Assembly: GCF_028736925.1 (NCBI RefSeq)
Contig: NZ_JAQZAT010000009.1
Coordinates: 124,001-188,000 of the forward strand
DNA from: Flavivirga sp. 57AJ16
Lineage (GTDB): Bacteria; Bacteroidota; Bacteroidia; Flavobacteriales; Flavobacteriaceae
DNA: 64,000 nucleotides
Reading direction: 5' to 3'
Positions 52,094 through 61,497 of this stretch are shown here, in pieces. Position 1 is the first letter of the stretch. Every line of letters starts with the position of its first letter. The position numbers and the translations under genes are program-made. The notes beneath the pieces were generated by a model, which made no database searches, had not been told where the DNA came from, and was given only the letters and a program-made list of their open reading frames with translations.

Positions 52094-53221
52094 TTACTTT
52101 AAAAGTTCAAGAATTTCGACTTCGAAAATGATATTGGATTTTCCAGGAATCCCTCTACTTCCAGCTTCTCCATAAGCCAAATGGTATGGAATGAATAATG
52201 TTGCTTTATCTCCAACGCTTAATTGCTGTAAGCCTTCTTTAAAACCAGGAATCATACTGGCATCAGGACCAATACCCGCATTAATTGGTTGATATTTGTC
52301 TGCTGCTTTGCGTTTTTCATTTACAGCGTCTAGAGCTTCGGCAATTTCTAGTTTACTGGTTTGAAATAGTTCTCCATTTTCAAAATATACTGCGTAGTGT
52401 GTGAGCACTTCAGCGTTTTCCGGTAATTTTTCTCCAGTGCCTTTTTCTGTGATAACATATTGTAAACCTGAAGATAACGTAATAGCTTCAGCTTTTTGTT
52501 TGTCGAATTTCTCTTTGGAAGCTTTTATAATGGCTTCTTTTTTGGCTTGCTTTTCTTTTTCTTTGCGTTCTGCTTCAGCAAAATGATTGTTAAACGTGTT
52601 TGGAGCATCAAAGGATTTGGCATCTTTGCCTTTTCTAATAATGTTTAATTCTTTAATAACGACATCCTCTACAGGCCTGTTGCCAGCTGCCGTTTTTACA
52701 TTAGAAATACTGTCCTGGACATCTATGCCAATAACTAGCTCTCCAAAAACATTATACCCATTATCTAAGTGCGGTTTTGGAACTTCTGTAATGAAAAATT
52801 GACTCCCATTGGTATTACGTCCAGAGTTTGCCATAGACAAAATACCAGGCTTGTCATGCTTTAAGTCTGGATGAAACTCATCCATAAATTTATACCCAGG
52901 ACTACCTCCACCAGTACCTGTAGGGTCTCCACCTTGAATCATAAATTCATTAATAACCCTATGGAAAATAAGTCCGTTATAGAATTTTTTTTCTTTATAA
53001 ATACTGTCTACCATCGTGTTGGTGCCTTCTGCTAATGAAACGAAATTAGCTACTGTTATGGGTGCTTTTTTGTGTTCTAATTTTGCAACCATAATGCCTT
53101 TTGTAGTAATAAATTCTGCATATATACCATCTTCAAGATCAGGATATTGGGCTTTGCATGAAGCTAAAATTAATAAAGAAATGGTTAATGAAATTTTGAC
53201 TGCTTTTTTTAAAAGGTTCAT
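52094..53221 (-). CDS. Fused cyclophilin-FKBP peptidyl-prolyl isomerase lipoprotein
   Basis: The 375-residue protein is a lipoprotein ([22 protein letters not shown]) with a cyclophilin domain at about 35-200 ([21 protein letters not shown] and [25 protein letters not shown]). A short charged helix follows, then an FKBP domain at about 245-375 ([65 protein letters not shown]). Two unrelated isomerase folds are joined in one envelope chaperone. It lies next to GldI, another FKBP. Confidence 0.94.
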   Translation of the reverse strand: MNLLKKAVKISLTISLLILASCKAQYPDLEDGIYAEFITTKGIMVAKLEHKKAPITVANFVSLAEGTNTMVDSIYKEKKFYNGLIFHRVINEFMIQGGDPTGTGGGSPGYKFMDEFHPDLKHDKPGILSMANSGRNTNGSQFFITEVPKPHLDNGYNVFGELVIGIDVQDSISNVKTAAGNRPVEDVVIKELNIIRKGKDAKSFDAPNTFNNHFAEAERKEKEKQAKKEAIIKASKEKFDKQKAEAITLSSGLQYVITEKGTGEKLPENAEVLTHYAVYFENGELFQTSKLEIAEALDAVNEKRKAADKYQPINAGIGPDASMIPGFKEGLQQLSVGDKATLFIPYHLAYGEAGSRGIPGKSNIIFEVEILELLK

Positions 53222-53222
53222 T

Positions 53223-53765
53223 TTAATTAGTTTGATTTTGGGTAATTGAATTTACTGTAACTTCACAAATTATAGGAGTATTGCTACCTATTTTGTTTTC
53301 ATCTCCATAATAACCATATGCTTTTTGTGAAGGGAAAAGAAAAGTAACGGTTTCACCAGTTTTCATTAGTTTTAAGCCTTCTCGTAAACCAGTAAATAGT
53401 TCTTCTTTGTCCATGGCATAGTTTTGCGTTTTAATATCTTCTTTAGAATATATGAGGTTGCCATCTAATGCTTTTATATTGTAATTATAGTTAATAATAT
53501 CACCGAAAAGAGGTGTTTTTAAAGTATCTGTTTCTATTTTATGGTTGTAATAATACCAGAAACCACTTTCTGAAGCTATATAGTTTATGTTTTGCGCTTC
53601 CATAATTTTTTCTATGGAAATTTGTTCTTGAGCAATCAGTTTTTTATTGCGTTCTACCGAAGCATCTATAAAAGAGCCCGTTTTTACCGATATGGGGCGT
53701 CGGGCTTCAGTTGTTTTACAGTTTAATGCCATTAAAACAATGGCCAATGTTAGTAATTTATTCAT
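53223..53765 (-). CDS. gldI: Gliding-motility FKBP-type isomerase GldI
   Basis: The 180-residue lipoprotein ([19 protein letters not shown]) carries an N-terminal helical spacer and one FKBP domain at about 75-175 ([69 protein letters not shown]). This is the pattern of GldI, a periplasmic folding catalyst needed for gliding in Flavobacterium johnsoniae. No other gld gene is in the window. It overlaps nrnA by 8 bp and lies 1 bp before the cyclophilin-FKBP gene. Confidence 0.88.
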   Translation of the reverse strand: MNKLLTLAIVLMALNCKTTEARRPISVKTGSFIDASVERNKKLIAQEQISIEKIMEAQNINYIASESGFWYYYNHKIETDTLKTPLFGDIINYNYNIKALDGNLIYSKEDIKTQNYAMDKEELFTGLREGLKLMKTGETVTFLFPSQKAYGYYGDENKIGSNTPIICEVTVNSITQNQTN

Positions 53766-54777
53766 TATTTAGGGCTTTATTATAACTAGGCAATATACTA
53801 ATAAATTTAGCAACTGTATCTTCTAGTGATAAATAGCTTTTTCCTCCAGCAGCGTTGGTATGACCACCACCTTCAAAATGCGCTCTGGATAATTCATTAA
53901 CAGAAAAATGGCCTTTAGAACGTAATGAGATCTTTATGATGCCTTCTTGTTTATCTTCAATGAAAATAGCAGCTAGTACTGTATTGTTTAATGACAAGGC
54001 ATAATTTACAACACCTTCTGTATCGCCTTTTTTATAATTATATTTATGCAGTTCTTCTTGTGTAAGTGTAATATAAGCGGTTCTTGATTCTGGGATAACT
54101 TTTAAATTCCTTAGCGCACATCCCAGAAGTTGCAAACGTTCGTAGCTATTGGTGTCATAAACATTGTTATGGATTTCTGTATTGTTAGCGCCTTTTTCAA
54201 TAAGTTGAGCTATTATTTGGTGTGTTTTACTGGTTGTGGATAAAAACCTAAAAGAACCAGTATCGGTCATAATACCAACATATAAACAGGTAGAAATGTT
54301 CGTGTCTACCAGATCTGTGTCGCCTAGCATGTCAATAAAATGATATACCATTTCGCAGGTAGAACTCATACTGGCATCACTAAAGGTGTATGTTGCATAA
54401 TCATCGGGAGCTTGATGATGATCGATCATAATTTTTAAGGCATCACTTTCAGTTAGTACAGTTTCCATATTACCAGTTCTGTGCAAAGCATTAAAATCTA
54501 AGGTAAATATAATATCTGCAGCTTCAATTAATGCATCACAATTTTTGGTCTGGGAATCATGTTTTAATATGATGTCGTTACCCGGAATCCATTTCAGGAA
54601 GGTAGGGTAATCATTAGGCACTATAACATTTACTTGGTGATTGCCTTTTATAAGATAATGATAAAGTCCAAGAGTAGATCCAATGGCATCACCATCTGGA
54701 TTTTTATGGGATACAATCACCATCTTTTTTTTAGAAGATAAAAGCTGTTTTATACTTGTAATATCCTGTCGGTTCAT
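53758..54777 (-). CDS. nrnA: DHH family phosphoesterase, NrnA-type
   Basis: NrnA-type enzymes degrade nanoRNA and 3'-phosphoadenosine 5'-phosphate. Motifs: SHKNPDGDAIGSTLGL near residue 22, TLDFNALHRTGN near 93, the DHH motif in IMIDHHQAPDDY near 116, and the DHHA1 GGGHTNAAGG in FEGGGHTNAAGGKSY near 305. The length of 339 residues fits. It is the first gene of the nrnA-gldI-PPIase group, divergent from ndk. Confidence 0.93.
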   Translation of the reverse strand: MNRQDITSIKQLLSSKKKMVIVSHKNPDGDAIGSTLGLYHYLIKGNHQVNVIVPNDYPTFLKWIPGNDIILKHDSQTKNCDALIEAADIIFTLDFNALHRTGNMETVLTESDALKIMIDHHQAPDDYATYTFSDASMSSTCEMVYHFIDMLGDTDLVDTNISTCLYVGIMTDTGSFRFLSTTSKTHQIIAQLIEKGANNTEIHNNVYDTNSYERLQLLGCALRNLKVIPESRTAYITLTQEELHKYNYKKGDTEGVVNYALSLNNTVLAAIFIEDKQEGIIKISLRSKGHFSVNELSRAHFEGGGHTNAAGGKSYLSLEDTVAKFISILPSYNKALNNE

Positions 54778-55014
54778 AGTTGGCGAAGATACAATTTTTT
54801 AATCTGAATGCTATTTTAAAAAACCGTTAAAAAGCTTAAAACTATAATGGAATATTGGCTTTTTATAAGGATTCAGGATCATATTAGGTTAGCCTATCTT
54901 CTCGAAAATGAGGGGTTAATTAAAATAAAAATAAAACAATATAACGCGTTTTTTTTTGTAATAACTTAAGACATCATGAGGTTTTAATACATTATATTGG
55001 TTTACAATTTATTG

Positions 55015-55045
55015 GTTGTTTTTAATTAGAAATACACTACTTTTG
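55015..55045 (+). promoter_or_regulatory. Promoter of ndk
   Basis: A -33-like GTTG at 55015-55018 and a -7 TACTTTTG at 55038-55045 are separated by 19 bp, 21 bp upstream of the ATG. Confidence 0.6.
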
Positions 55046-55066
55046 CAGCAAAATTAAAATAATAAA

Positions 55067-55486
55067 ATGGCAACAAACAGAACATTTACAATGCTTAAGC
55101 CAGATGCTGTTGAAAAAGGACACATTGGCGCAATATTAGAAAAAATTTCAGCTTCAGGATTTAGAATCGTAGCAATGAAATTAACACAAATGACAAAAGC
55201 TGATGCTGAGGCATTTTATGCCATACATAATGAGCGTCCATTTTTTGGAGAATTAGTCGAGTACATGACACGTGGCCCTATTGTTGCTGCTATTTTAGAA
55301 AAAGACAATGCTGTTGAAGACTTTAGAACATTAATAGGAGCAACTAATCCTGCTGATGCTGCCGAAGGCACTATTCGTAAGCTTTATGCAGCTTCAATTG
55401 GTGAAAATGCTGTACATGGAAGTGATAGTGATGATAATGCAGCTATAGAAGGGGCTTTTCATTTTTCTGGTAGAGAGATGTTTTAA
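55067..55486 (+). CDS. ndk: Nucleoside-diphosphate kinase
   Basis: Ndk transfers the gamma-phosphate between nucleoside di- and triphosphates through a phosphohistidine. The 139-residue sequence starts with the family's [15 protein letters not shown]. The catalytic His is in [13 protein letters not shown] near residue 116. [19 protein letters not shown] forms the active-site groove. A clear promoter and terminator flank it, so it is a single-gene transcript. Confidence 0.97.
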   Translation: MATNRTFTMLKPDAVEKGHIGAILEKISASGFRIVAMKLTQMTKADAEAFYAIHNERPFFGELVEYMTRGPIVAAILEKDNAVEDFRTLIGATNPADAAEGTIRKLYAASIGENAVHGSDSDDNAAIEGAFHFSGREMF

Positions 55487-55515
55487 GTTGTTAAAAATTA
55501 TAAATGAACAAAAAG

Positions 55516-55561
55516 GAGGGTGAATTCTAAGTTAAACTCCAAAGAATTCACCCTCTTTTTA
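55516..55561 (+). terminator. Strong terminator of ndk
   Basis: A perfect 13-bp stem GAGGGTGAATTCT/AGAATTCACCCTC with a 14-nt loop is followed by a T-run. Confidence 0.92.
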
Positions 55562-55629
55562 TTTAAGAAACGGATTGTAACTATTCTTGCTCTTAATGAT
55601 GAAGCAATCTTAATGTCTTTAATTGGGTA

Positions 55630-56433
55630 TTAATGATTACTAAGTTGTTTTTTTAAAGCTTCTTCAACTATTTTACCCTGCTCTCTAACAATCATTTTAA
55701 TAGTGTTTCCTGTGCCGTCTTTAACAAACTCAAAAGTTAAAGGGGCTTCTTTACTGAAGAATAATGATTTGGATTGCGGATACACTGTAACCAGCATTTT
55801 ACCTGCTTTAATTTGAAGCAACCCTGTCTTTTTTGTAACGATTACAGCTCCTGAATTCGGTGCTAGGTATTCACCAAGAAAAGTATCAAGCAAGTCGTTA
55901 GGTAATGAAATTTCTTTTTTGTCGAGGTTTTGTGGTGGATTCTTATGGTCATAACTCAAAACACGTGTCATTTTCCACAAGCCATCTTTTAATTGCCACA
56001 CATGTGTGAATTTAGCAATGCCATCTAAATATTCTGGATTGTTGTTTTCGGTAATATAAAATGTATGATCGCCAGAAATGATGGCGCCATAATTATTTAT
56101 GGGATATATTTTTATGCTGCCTTTAACAGCTTCCCGTCTTAACCTCCAATTGTTTTTTTGACCGCATAAGTTCTTTTTTGATGTTTTTAAAAATGTTTCG
56201 GCTCCTTGTATTAACCCGTTTTTATCATGATAAAATTCCAGATCATCCGATACATAATTTTTCATTATGTTAAAATCACAGGTATTAAAACCTTTCCAGA
56301 ACATACTATCATGATAAGTGATGATGGATTCCAACTCCTGTCTGTCTTTAATTTGATTTTGAGCGTTTGAAATAGTTACTGTTAGTAGTAGTGTAGTAAA
56401 TAAGAACACCGTCGTTTTTTTTGTTTTTACCAT
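55630..56433 (-). CDS. Secreted SnoaL/DUF4440-like protein
   Basis: The 267-residue protein has a signal peptide (KTTVFLFTTLLLTVTISNAQ). Residues about 35-160 form a nuclear-transport-factor-2-like (DUF4440) fold: MFWKGFNTCDFNIMKNYVSDDLEFYHDKNGLIQG, then THVWQLKDGLWKMTRVLSYDH. The C-terminal part (about 180-265) has short strands typical of DUF3471-like tails. The fold includes enzymes and ligand-binding proteins, so activity is open. It converges on ndk. Confidence 0.85.
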   Translation of the reverse strand: MVKTKKTTVFLFTTLLLTVTISNAQNQIKDRQELESIITYHDSMFWKGFNTCDFNIMKNYVSDDLEFYHDKNGLIQGAETFLKTSKKNLCGQKNNWRLRREAVKGSIKIYPINNYGAIISGDHTFYITENNNPEYLDGIAKFTHVWQLKDGLWKMTRVLSYDHKNPPQNLDKKEISLPNDLLDTFLGEYLAPNSGAVIVTKKTGLLQIKAGKMLVTVYPQSKSLFFSKEAPLTFEFVKDGTGNTIKMIVREQGKIVEEALKKQLSNH

Positions 56434-56503
56434 TTTTTTTGATTGATGAATAAATATTTATGCTGCTAAGACGACCATATGGATTAGATAGTTACATAAA
56501 ATA

Positions 56504-56534
56504 AAAAATCCCGTAACAATGTCAAGGGATTTTT
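56504..56534. terminator. Hairpin upstream of the SnoaL-like gene
   Basis: The stem AAAAATCCC/GGGATTTTT has a 13-nt loop. It lies between the divergent ends of the SnoaL-like promoter and the cold-shock gene terminator, and may stop read-through from the latter. Confidence 0.6.
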
Positions 56535-56582
56535 GTTTTGAAAGAGATCATACTTTCAATTACACACAATTAATTCCATAAA

Positions 56583-56614
56583 AAAAAGTCTACCAAATAA
56601 ATGATAGACTTTTA
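56583..56614 (-). terminator. Terminator of the cold-shock gene
   Basis: AAAAGTCTA and TAGACTTTT, with A/T runs on both flanks, form a hairpin 24 bp beyond the cold-shock gene stop. Confidence 0.75.
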
Positions 56615-56637
56615 ACTGTAATTGTTAAAGTATATTG

Positions 56638-56829
56638 TTAGATTACTTTTACGTTTACGGCGTTTAATCCTTTTCTACCTTCTTGTAGATCGAATTCTAC
56701 TGCATCACCTTCACGAATTTCATCGATAAGTCCTGAAATGTGTACAAAATGTTCTTTGTTGTTGTCGTCTTCAACGATGAATCCAAAACCTTTAGAATCA
56801 TTGAAAAATTTTACGGTACCTTTACTCAT
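56638..56829 (-). CDS. Cold-shock domain protein
   Basis: The 63-residue protein is a single cold-shock OB fold with the RNA-binding motifs RNP1 (DSKGFGFIVED) and RNP2 (EHFVHISGL). It binds single-stranded RNA or DNA and is likely a CspA-like RNA chaperone. Length is slightly short of the usual 65-70 residues. A -7 element and a long leader suggest that its transcript has a regulatory 5' region. Confidence 0.95.
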   Translation of the reverse strand: MSKGTVKFFNDSKGFGFIVEDDNNKEHFVHISGLIDEIREGDAVEFDLQEGRKGLNAVNVKVI

Positions 56830-56855
56830 GTTATGTTTTATAAAAAATTAAGTCA

Positions 56856-56863
56856 CAAATATA
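56856..56863 (-). promoter_or_regulatory. -7 promoter element of the cold-shock gene
   Basis: The coding strand reads TATATTTG, a TAnnTTTG match, 26 bp upstream of the ATG. Confidence 0.55.
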
Positions 56864-56925
56864 ATATAAATAATAATAGCTTTTTGGTTTTATACGAAAA
56901 TTTTGTATAAAGTTTGTTTTTATAA

Positions 56926-57222
56926 TTATCGGAATACCAGTTTTTTAATGATTTCTTTCTTTAATTCTTCGTTAAGCATGTTGATTATTTTTTGTTTGCC
57001 ATAACTTAATTCTTCTCTAAGAACGCTTGAGGTTAGTTGTACATAAAGCGTGTCTCGCTCTAGGTTTACCGATGTTGTATAGTTATTCACACCATTACCC
57101 ATTAGGTTGGCCCATGCCTCAGCTACATGGACTTTATTTAGGCCTTTTTCTAATTTATTGGTTTCTACAAATTCTTTTAATGCATCTTGGATGCTAATAT
57201 GTTCGTTGTTACGTTTTGCCAT
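56926..57222 (-). CDS. DciA/DUF721 family protein
   Basis: This 98-residue protein begins AKRNNEHISIQDALKEFVETNKLEKGLNKVHVAEAWANLMGNGVNNYTT and then has VQLTSSVLREELSYGKQKIINMLNEEL. That is the DUF721/DciA pattern, in which the domain recruits the replicative helicase in bacteria lacking DnaC. The neighbouring recF, 282 bp away on the same strand, fits a replication role. The ATG at 57222 is chosen over an upstream frame extension to 57270. Confidence 0.85.
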   Translation of the reverse strand: MAKRNNEHISIQDALKEFVETNKLEKGLNKVHVAEAWANLMGNGVNNYTTSVNLERDTLYVQLTSSVLREELSYGKQKIINMLNEELKKEIIKKLVFR

Positions 57223-57504
57223 TAGATTTGTTCTCTTAGTAAATGACTTGAAGCTAAATACTGAAGTCAAATAATTTTGTGCATGTTTTTCTTGTTGATA
57301 TCAATCATTGAATACTAATTCAAGATTTTTCGCTTTAAAACTACTAAAATTATAATTTTTAAAGTGTTCGACGGATTTAAGAAATTTTAATTTTCCCTTA
57401 AAACGACATACAGTTGCATAAGCTGTTTGTATAGAGTAGTGCTTGTCAATACTTGGCTGTAAGGTAGTGTTTTTCAGGATTCGTTGAAAATATATATTAA
57501 AATT

Positions 57505-58584
57505 TTAAAGTCTAAAAATTTCATAAGATTGATGCACTTGCTTTACTGCCGCTTCTGTGCGTTCTGCATGGGTGTCGCTTATAAATAGCTGCCCAAAATT
57601 CTCATCATCTACCAGTTTAATTATTTGGGCGACACGGTGTTCGTCTAATTTATCAAAAATGTCATCTAGCAATAGAATGGGGTTTACGCCACTTTGTGCC
57701 TTTATAAAATCGAATTGTGCCAACTTTAGTGCAATTAAAAATGATTTTTGCTGACCTTGACTCCCAAATTTTTTAATAGGATGCTCTTCAATATTAAAAT
57801 GTAAATCATCTTTATGGATTCCAACGCTCGTGTACTGTAGTGCTTTGTCCTTATTAATGCTATTTTTTAACAATGTGTTTAAATCAGTTTCAAATAAATC
57901 GCTATGATATTTTAGGCCTACCATTTCCCTACCATTACTAATAGCTTCGTATCGTGACTTAAAAATGGGAATAAACTCCTTTAAAAAGGTATCCCGTTTT
58001 TCAAAAATACGAGTGCCAAAATCTGTTAGTTGCTTATTGTAAACTTCTAAAGTGTCATTGTTAAAGGTGTGGTTTAAAGCAAAATATTTTAGTAAGGCAT
58101 TCCGTTGGGCCAGGATCTTATTATAATTGATTAAATGGCTTAAATAGGTCTTGTCGCTTTGTGAAATAACACTATCTATAAACTTTCGTCTGGTATCGCT
58201 ACCTTCAATAATTAAATCCCTATCGGCTGGCGAGATAATCACTAAAGGCAAAAAACCAATGTGTTCACTAAATTTTTCGTAAACTTTAGCGTTGCGCTTA
58301 ATAACTTTCTTTTTTCCCCGCTTTAGGCTAATGATTATCTTTTCGGTTTTACTGTCTTTTTCATAATCACCATTAATCACAAAAAAATCTTCATTATGCT
58401 TTATATTTTGTGTTGCCACGGGATTAAAATAACTTTTCCCGAAGGATAAATGGTAAATAGCATCAAGTATATTGGTTTTTCCAATACCATTGCTGCCCAC
58501 AATGCAGTTTATTTTAGCATTGAAAGTAAATGATTTACTGTCAAAATTTTTATAATTAAGTAACGAAAGGGATTTTAAAATCAT
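57505..58584 (-). CDS. recF: DNA replication and repair protein RecF
   Basis: RecF is an SMC-like ABC ATPase that loads RecA with RecO and RecR at gaps. Walker A is [22 protein letters not shown] near residue 30. The ABC signature region is [19 protein letters not shown], and Walker B is [16 protein letters not shown] near residue 310. The 359-residue length is normal. It follows the DciA-like gene on the same strand, a grouping common in Bacteroidota. Confidence 0.95.
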   Translation of the reverse strand: MILKSLSLLNYKNFDSKSFTFNAKINCIVGSNGIGKTNILDAIYHLSFGKSYFNPVATQNIKHNEDFFVINGDYEKDSKTEKIIISLKRGKKKVIKRNAKVYEKFSEHIGFLPLVIISPADRDLIIEGSDTRRKFIDSVISQSDKTYLSHLINYNKILAQRNALLKYFALNHTFNNDTLEVYNKQLTDFGTRIFEKRDTFLKEFIPIFKSRYEAISNGREMVGLKYHSDLFETDLNTLLKNSINKDKALQYTSVGIHKDDLHFNIEEHPIKKFGSQGQQKSFLIALKLAQFDFIKAQSGVNPILLLDDIFDKLDEHRVAQIIKLVDDENFGQLFISDTHAERTEAAVKQVHQSYEIFRL

Positions 58585-58907
58585 ACAAAAGCGACTTATG
58601 CCGATTGAATTTTTAAGATATCGTATAAATAAATTGAATTGTTTTTTGATTCATTGAGTTTAAAAATCTAAGCATAGTTATGGCTGTGGTTTTATTTTTA
58701 AATGAAAAGTAAGCGAAAAAGACCTGTGCTCAACGTGATTGGGTAAACTATTTATATGTGACATTTTAATGTTAAATCGGTATTATGGGCTATTTAGTTG
58801 CTAAACTCTTTAAAAGAAGTGCAAATTATTGAAAAATATCAAATAAATACCCTTTTAGTTATGAAGAAAAATTATATTTTTGCGGCGCATTAATATATAG
58901 ATAGAGC
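58585..58907. other. Intergenic region upstream of the TPR protein
   Basis: I see no gene in this 323-bp AT-rich stretch between the divergent recF and TPR genes. A -7 TATTTTTG at 58875-58882 lies 25 bp before the TPR ATG. Confidence 0.5.
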
Positions 58908-59678
58908 ATGGCGACTTACAATAAAAGAGGATACAAACCAAAAAATAAAGTAGAGAAAGAACAAAACATTGAAGAGGACTCTACTACTGCGGAAGTTTTT
59001 AATACACTTGATGAGACAGCTTCTAAAACAGAAGCATTTGTTGAAAAAAATCAGAAATACATTTTTGTGATCATTGGACTTGTTGCAGTCATTGTTTTAG
59101 GGTCTTTAGCCTATAAGGAATTTATAGCAAAACCTAAGCAAATATCTGCTATGAACGATATGTTTCAAGCACAAAAATATTTTGATCAGGCAGTTACAGG
59201 TGTTGAAAAAGACTCGTTGTACAATTTGGCCTTAAATGGAGGAGAAGGAAAATTTGGGATGTTAGATGTCATTGAAGAGTACAGTGGTACACCATCAGCG
59301 AACTTAGCTAATTATTACGCTGGAACTGCATATTTAAGATTAAAGGATTATAAAAAAGCAGTTGAGCATTTAGAGAATTTCAAAAGTGATGACGAAATAT
59401 TAGCGCCCATAGCAAAAGGAAATATTGGAGATGCTTTTGTACAATTAAATCAGCCAGATGAAGCTTTAGGGTATTATGAGCAAGCTGCTGAAATGCGCAA
59501 TAATGAATATACAACACCCATGTATTTATTTAAAGCAGGGACCGTTGCCCTGGATTTAGGGAAGGCAGATAAGGCCTTGACCTATTTTAAAAGAATTAAA
59601 GAAACATATTCTAATTCGGTAGAGGCGTCTAAAGTAGATGTTTTTATAGGTAAAGCTCAAGTGTTGGCAAATAAATAA
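58908..59678 (+). CDS. YfgM-like tetratricopeptide-repeat membrane protein
   Basis: The 256-residue protein has a charged N-terminal tail, one membrane helix at about 50-70 (YIFVIIGLVAVIVLGSLAY), then TPR repeats facing the periplasm. The repeats have PSANLANYYAGTAYLRLKDYKKAVEHLENF, then GNIGDAFVQLNQPDEALGYYEQAAE, then KAGTVALDLGKADKALTYFKRIKE. This layout matches YfgM/Tol-Pal-like proteins that join chaperones to the SecYEG translocon, but the assignment is by plan only. It is 1 bp before ribH. Confidence 0.82.
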   Translation: MATYNKRGYKPKNKVEKEQNIEEDSTTAEVFNTLDETASKTEAFVEKNQKYIFVIIGLVAVIVLGSLAYKEFIAKPKQISAMNDMFQAQKYFDQAVTGVEKDSLYNLALNGGEGKFGMLDVIEEYSGTPSANLANYYAGTAYLRLKDYKKAVEHLENFKSDDEILAPIAKGNIGDAFVQLNQPDEALGYYEQAAEMRNNEYTTPMYLFKAGTVALDLGKADKALTYFKRIKETYSNSVEASKVDVFIGKAQVLANK

Positions 59679-59679
59679 T

Positions 59680-60165
59680 ATGGCTACGGTAAATAAAAAT
59701 TTATCCGATTACGATAAAACAACAATCCCAAACGCGAATAAATTTCGGTTTGGGATTGTTGTTTCTGAGTGGAACGATACAGTCACTGAAGGGCTTTATG
59801 AAGGCGCCTATAATACTTTAATAGAAAACGGCGTATTGCCAAATAACATTATTAGATGGGATGTGCCAGGTAGTTATGAACTTATCTATGGCAGTAAAAA
59901 AATGCAAGAGCAAATGGTAAATGCTGTGATTGCCATTGGTAGTGTTATTCAAGGTGAAACAAAGCATTTCGATTTTGTTTGTGAAGCGGTATCTCAAGGC
60001 ATAAAAGATTTAAATGTGAGAGGAGAAATACCTGTTATATTTTGTGTACTTACAGATAATAATATGCAACAAGCTATAGAGCGCTCTGGTGGTAAGCATG
60101 GCAATAAAGGTACTGAAGCCGCTATTGCTGCTATTAAAATGGCCGAGTTGCGGAGGAATAGTTAG
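59680..60165 (+). CDS. ribH: 6,7-dimethyl-8-ribityllumazine synthase
   Basis: RibH condenses 5-amino-6-ribitylaminouracil with 3,4-dihydroxybutanone phosphate. The FGIVVSEWNDTVTEGLYEGA segment, the WDVPGSYELIYGSKK motif, the phosphate-binding AIGSVIQGETKHFDFV and the late KGTEAAIAAIKMAEL all fit. The length (161 residues) is normal for the icosahedral or pentameric enzyme. It follows the TPR gene by 1 bp. No other rib gene is nearby. Confidence 0.96.
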   Translation: MATVNKNLSDYDKTTIPNANKFRFGIVVSEWNDTVTEGLYEGAYNTLIENGVLPNNIIRWDVPGSYELIYGSKKMQEQMVNAVIAIGSVIQGETKHFDFVCEAVSQGIKDLNVRGEIPVIFCVLTDNNMQQAIERSGGKHGNKGTEAAIAAIKMAELRRNS

Positions 60166-60215
60166 GTTAGTGGGCAGTCTCAGTAAGCAGTATTCAGTAT
60201 TCAGTGGGCAGTGTT

Positions 60216-60839
60216 CGGTAATTAATTCTTGGTATAGAGCGAATTCAAAAATCGTTAATCGTCAATCGTTATTCTAAAATCGATTTGTTTTTTCGGTAAT
60301 TAATTCTTGGTATAGAGCGAATTCAAAAATCGTTAATCGTCAATCGTTATTCTAAAATCGATTTGTTTTTTCGGTAATTAATTCTCGGTATAGAGCGAAT
60401 TCAAAAATCGTTAATCGTCAATCGTTATTCTAAAATCGATTTGTTTTTTCGGTAATTAATTCTCGGTATAGAGCGAATTCAAAAATCGTTAATCGTCAAT
60501 CGTTATTCTAAAATCGATTTGTTTTTTCGGTAATTAATTCTCGGTATAGAGCGAATTCAAAAATCGTTAATCGTCAATCGTTATTCTAAAATCGATTTGT
60601 TTTTTCGGTAATTAATTCTCGGTATAGAGCGAATTCAAAAATCGTTAATCGTCAATCGTTATTCTAAAATCGATTTGTTTTTTCGGTAATTAATTCTCGG
60701 TATAGAGCGAATTCAAAAATCGTTAATCGTCAATCGTTATTCTAAAATCGATTTGTTTTTTCGGTAATTAATTCTTGGTATAGAGCGAATTCAAAAATCG
60801 TTAATCGTCAATCGTTATTCTAAAATCGATTTGTTTTTG
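60216..60839. repeat. Eight tandem copies of a 78-bp repeat
   Basis: Copies begin at 60216, 60294, 60372, 60450, 60528, 60606, 60684 and 60762, with exact 78-bp spacing. They are almost identical: the noticed difference is CTTGG in copies 1, 2 and 8 against CTCGG in 3-7. Each holds a heptad run (AATCGTT AATCGTC AATCGTT). There are no variable spacers. The array fills most of the 789-bp gap between ribH and the next gene, after a CAGT-rich lead-in at 60172-60215. Confidence 0.95.
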
Positions 60840-60954
60840 TTAACAATTTTTGGCATTTCAAGCTCTGTTTTCTCCCTATTTTTAAGTATTTTTGAAGAAC
60901 TTGTCTTAGACTGCAAAGTTTAAGATTAGTTCATTATTAAGAGCATTATAGAGT

Positions 60955-61188
60955 TTGTTTAAACAGCGTAAAAATAGAACCTTTCAGTACCAACCTAGAT
61001 TTTCTAAGGAAAATCGTACGGATTTGGATTCGGATAATACATCTGAGACTAGGGATTTTGTTTCCAAATGGCGGCGACAAAGCGAGAATAAGATAAAAGT
61101 CAAAGGTGCCTTACCTGTAAAAACTTTAATTTTAGCTTTGGTATTATTATTGCTTTGTATGTATGTATTAGAAAAGAAATACATGTAA
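60955..61188 (+). CDS. Small membrane protein, paralogue 1, upstream of mutL
   Basis: The start is a TTG at 60955, the first in-frame start before KQRKNRTFQYQPRF. The 77-residue protein has an N-terminal KNRTFQYQPRF motif, a charged middle, and a C-terminal membrane helix at about 55-72 (LPVKTLILALVLLLLCMYVLE). The next gene has the same plan. Such proteins are often misnamed riboflavin synthase in databases; I do not accept that label. Function is unknown. Confidence 0.7.
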   Translation: MFKQRKNRTFQYQPRFSKENRTDLDSDNTSETRDFVSKWRRQSENKIKVKGALPVKTLILALVLLLLCMYVLEKKYM

Positions 61189-61206
61189 CCTAAAAGCTTA
61201 GAAATT

Positions 61207-61494
61207 ATGGGAATTTTAAAATTACGGAAAAACAAAAAGTTCAGTTACACACCACGTTATTTTGATGATAAAGGAGCTGGAAACCCTTTTGAAATCAAGC
61301 ATAAGTTTGACGAACATAGAGTGACGGTTGGCAATGATAAAGGATTAAAAGCAAAATTTAATAATGCTATAGATGATTTTAAAAACAATCCAGACAAAGA
61401 GGTTAACAAGCGTGTTTTAATAATTGTAGCCTTTCTTGTTTTAATATTTCTTTTTATTATCGATTTCGATTTATCTATATTCTTTTCTAAGTAA
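61207..61494 (+). CDS. Small membrane protein, paralogue 2, upstream of mutL
   Basis: The 95-residue protein has the N-terminal LRKNKKFSYTPRYFDDKG motif, similar in place to the upstream gene's KNRTFQYQPRF. The middle is charged and the C-terminus has a membrane helix at about 70-88 (VLIIVAFLVLIFLFIIDF). It ends 3 bp before the mutL ATG, so the two are probably co-transcribed. The conserved position by mutL in Flavobacteriaceae does not reveal its function. Confidence 0.78.
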   Translation: MGILKLRKNKKFSYTPRYFDDKGAGNPFEIKHKFDEHRVTVGNDKGLKAKFNNAIDDFKNNPDKEVNKRVLIIVAFLVLIFLFIIDFDLSIFFSK

Positions 61495-61497
61495 TAC

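Noticed and set aside
60216-60839. CRISPR array
   Set aside because: The repeats are contiguous with identical 78-bp units and no variable spacers, and no cas gene is nearby.
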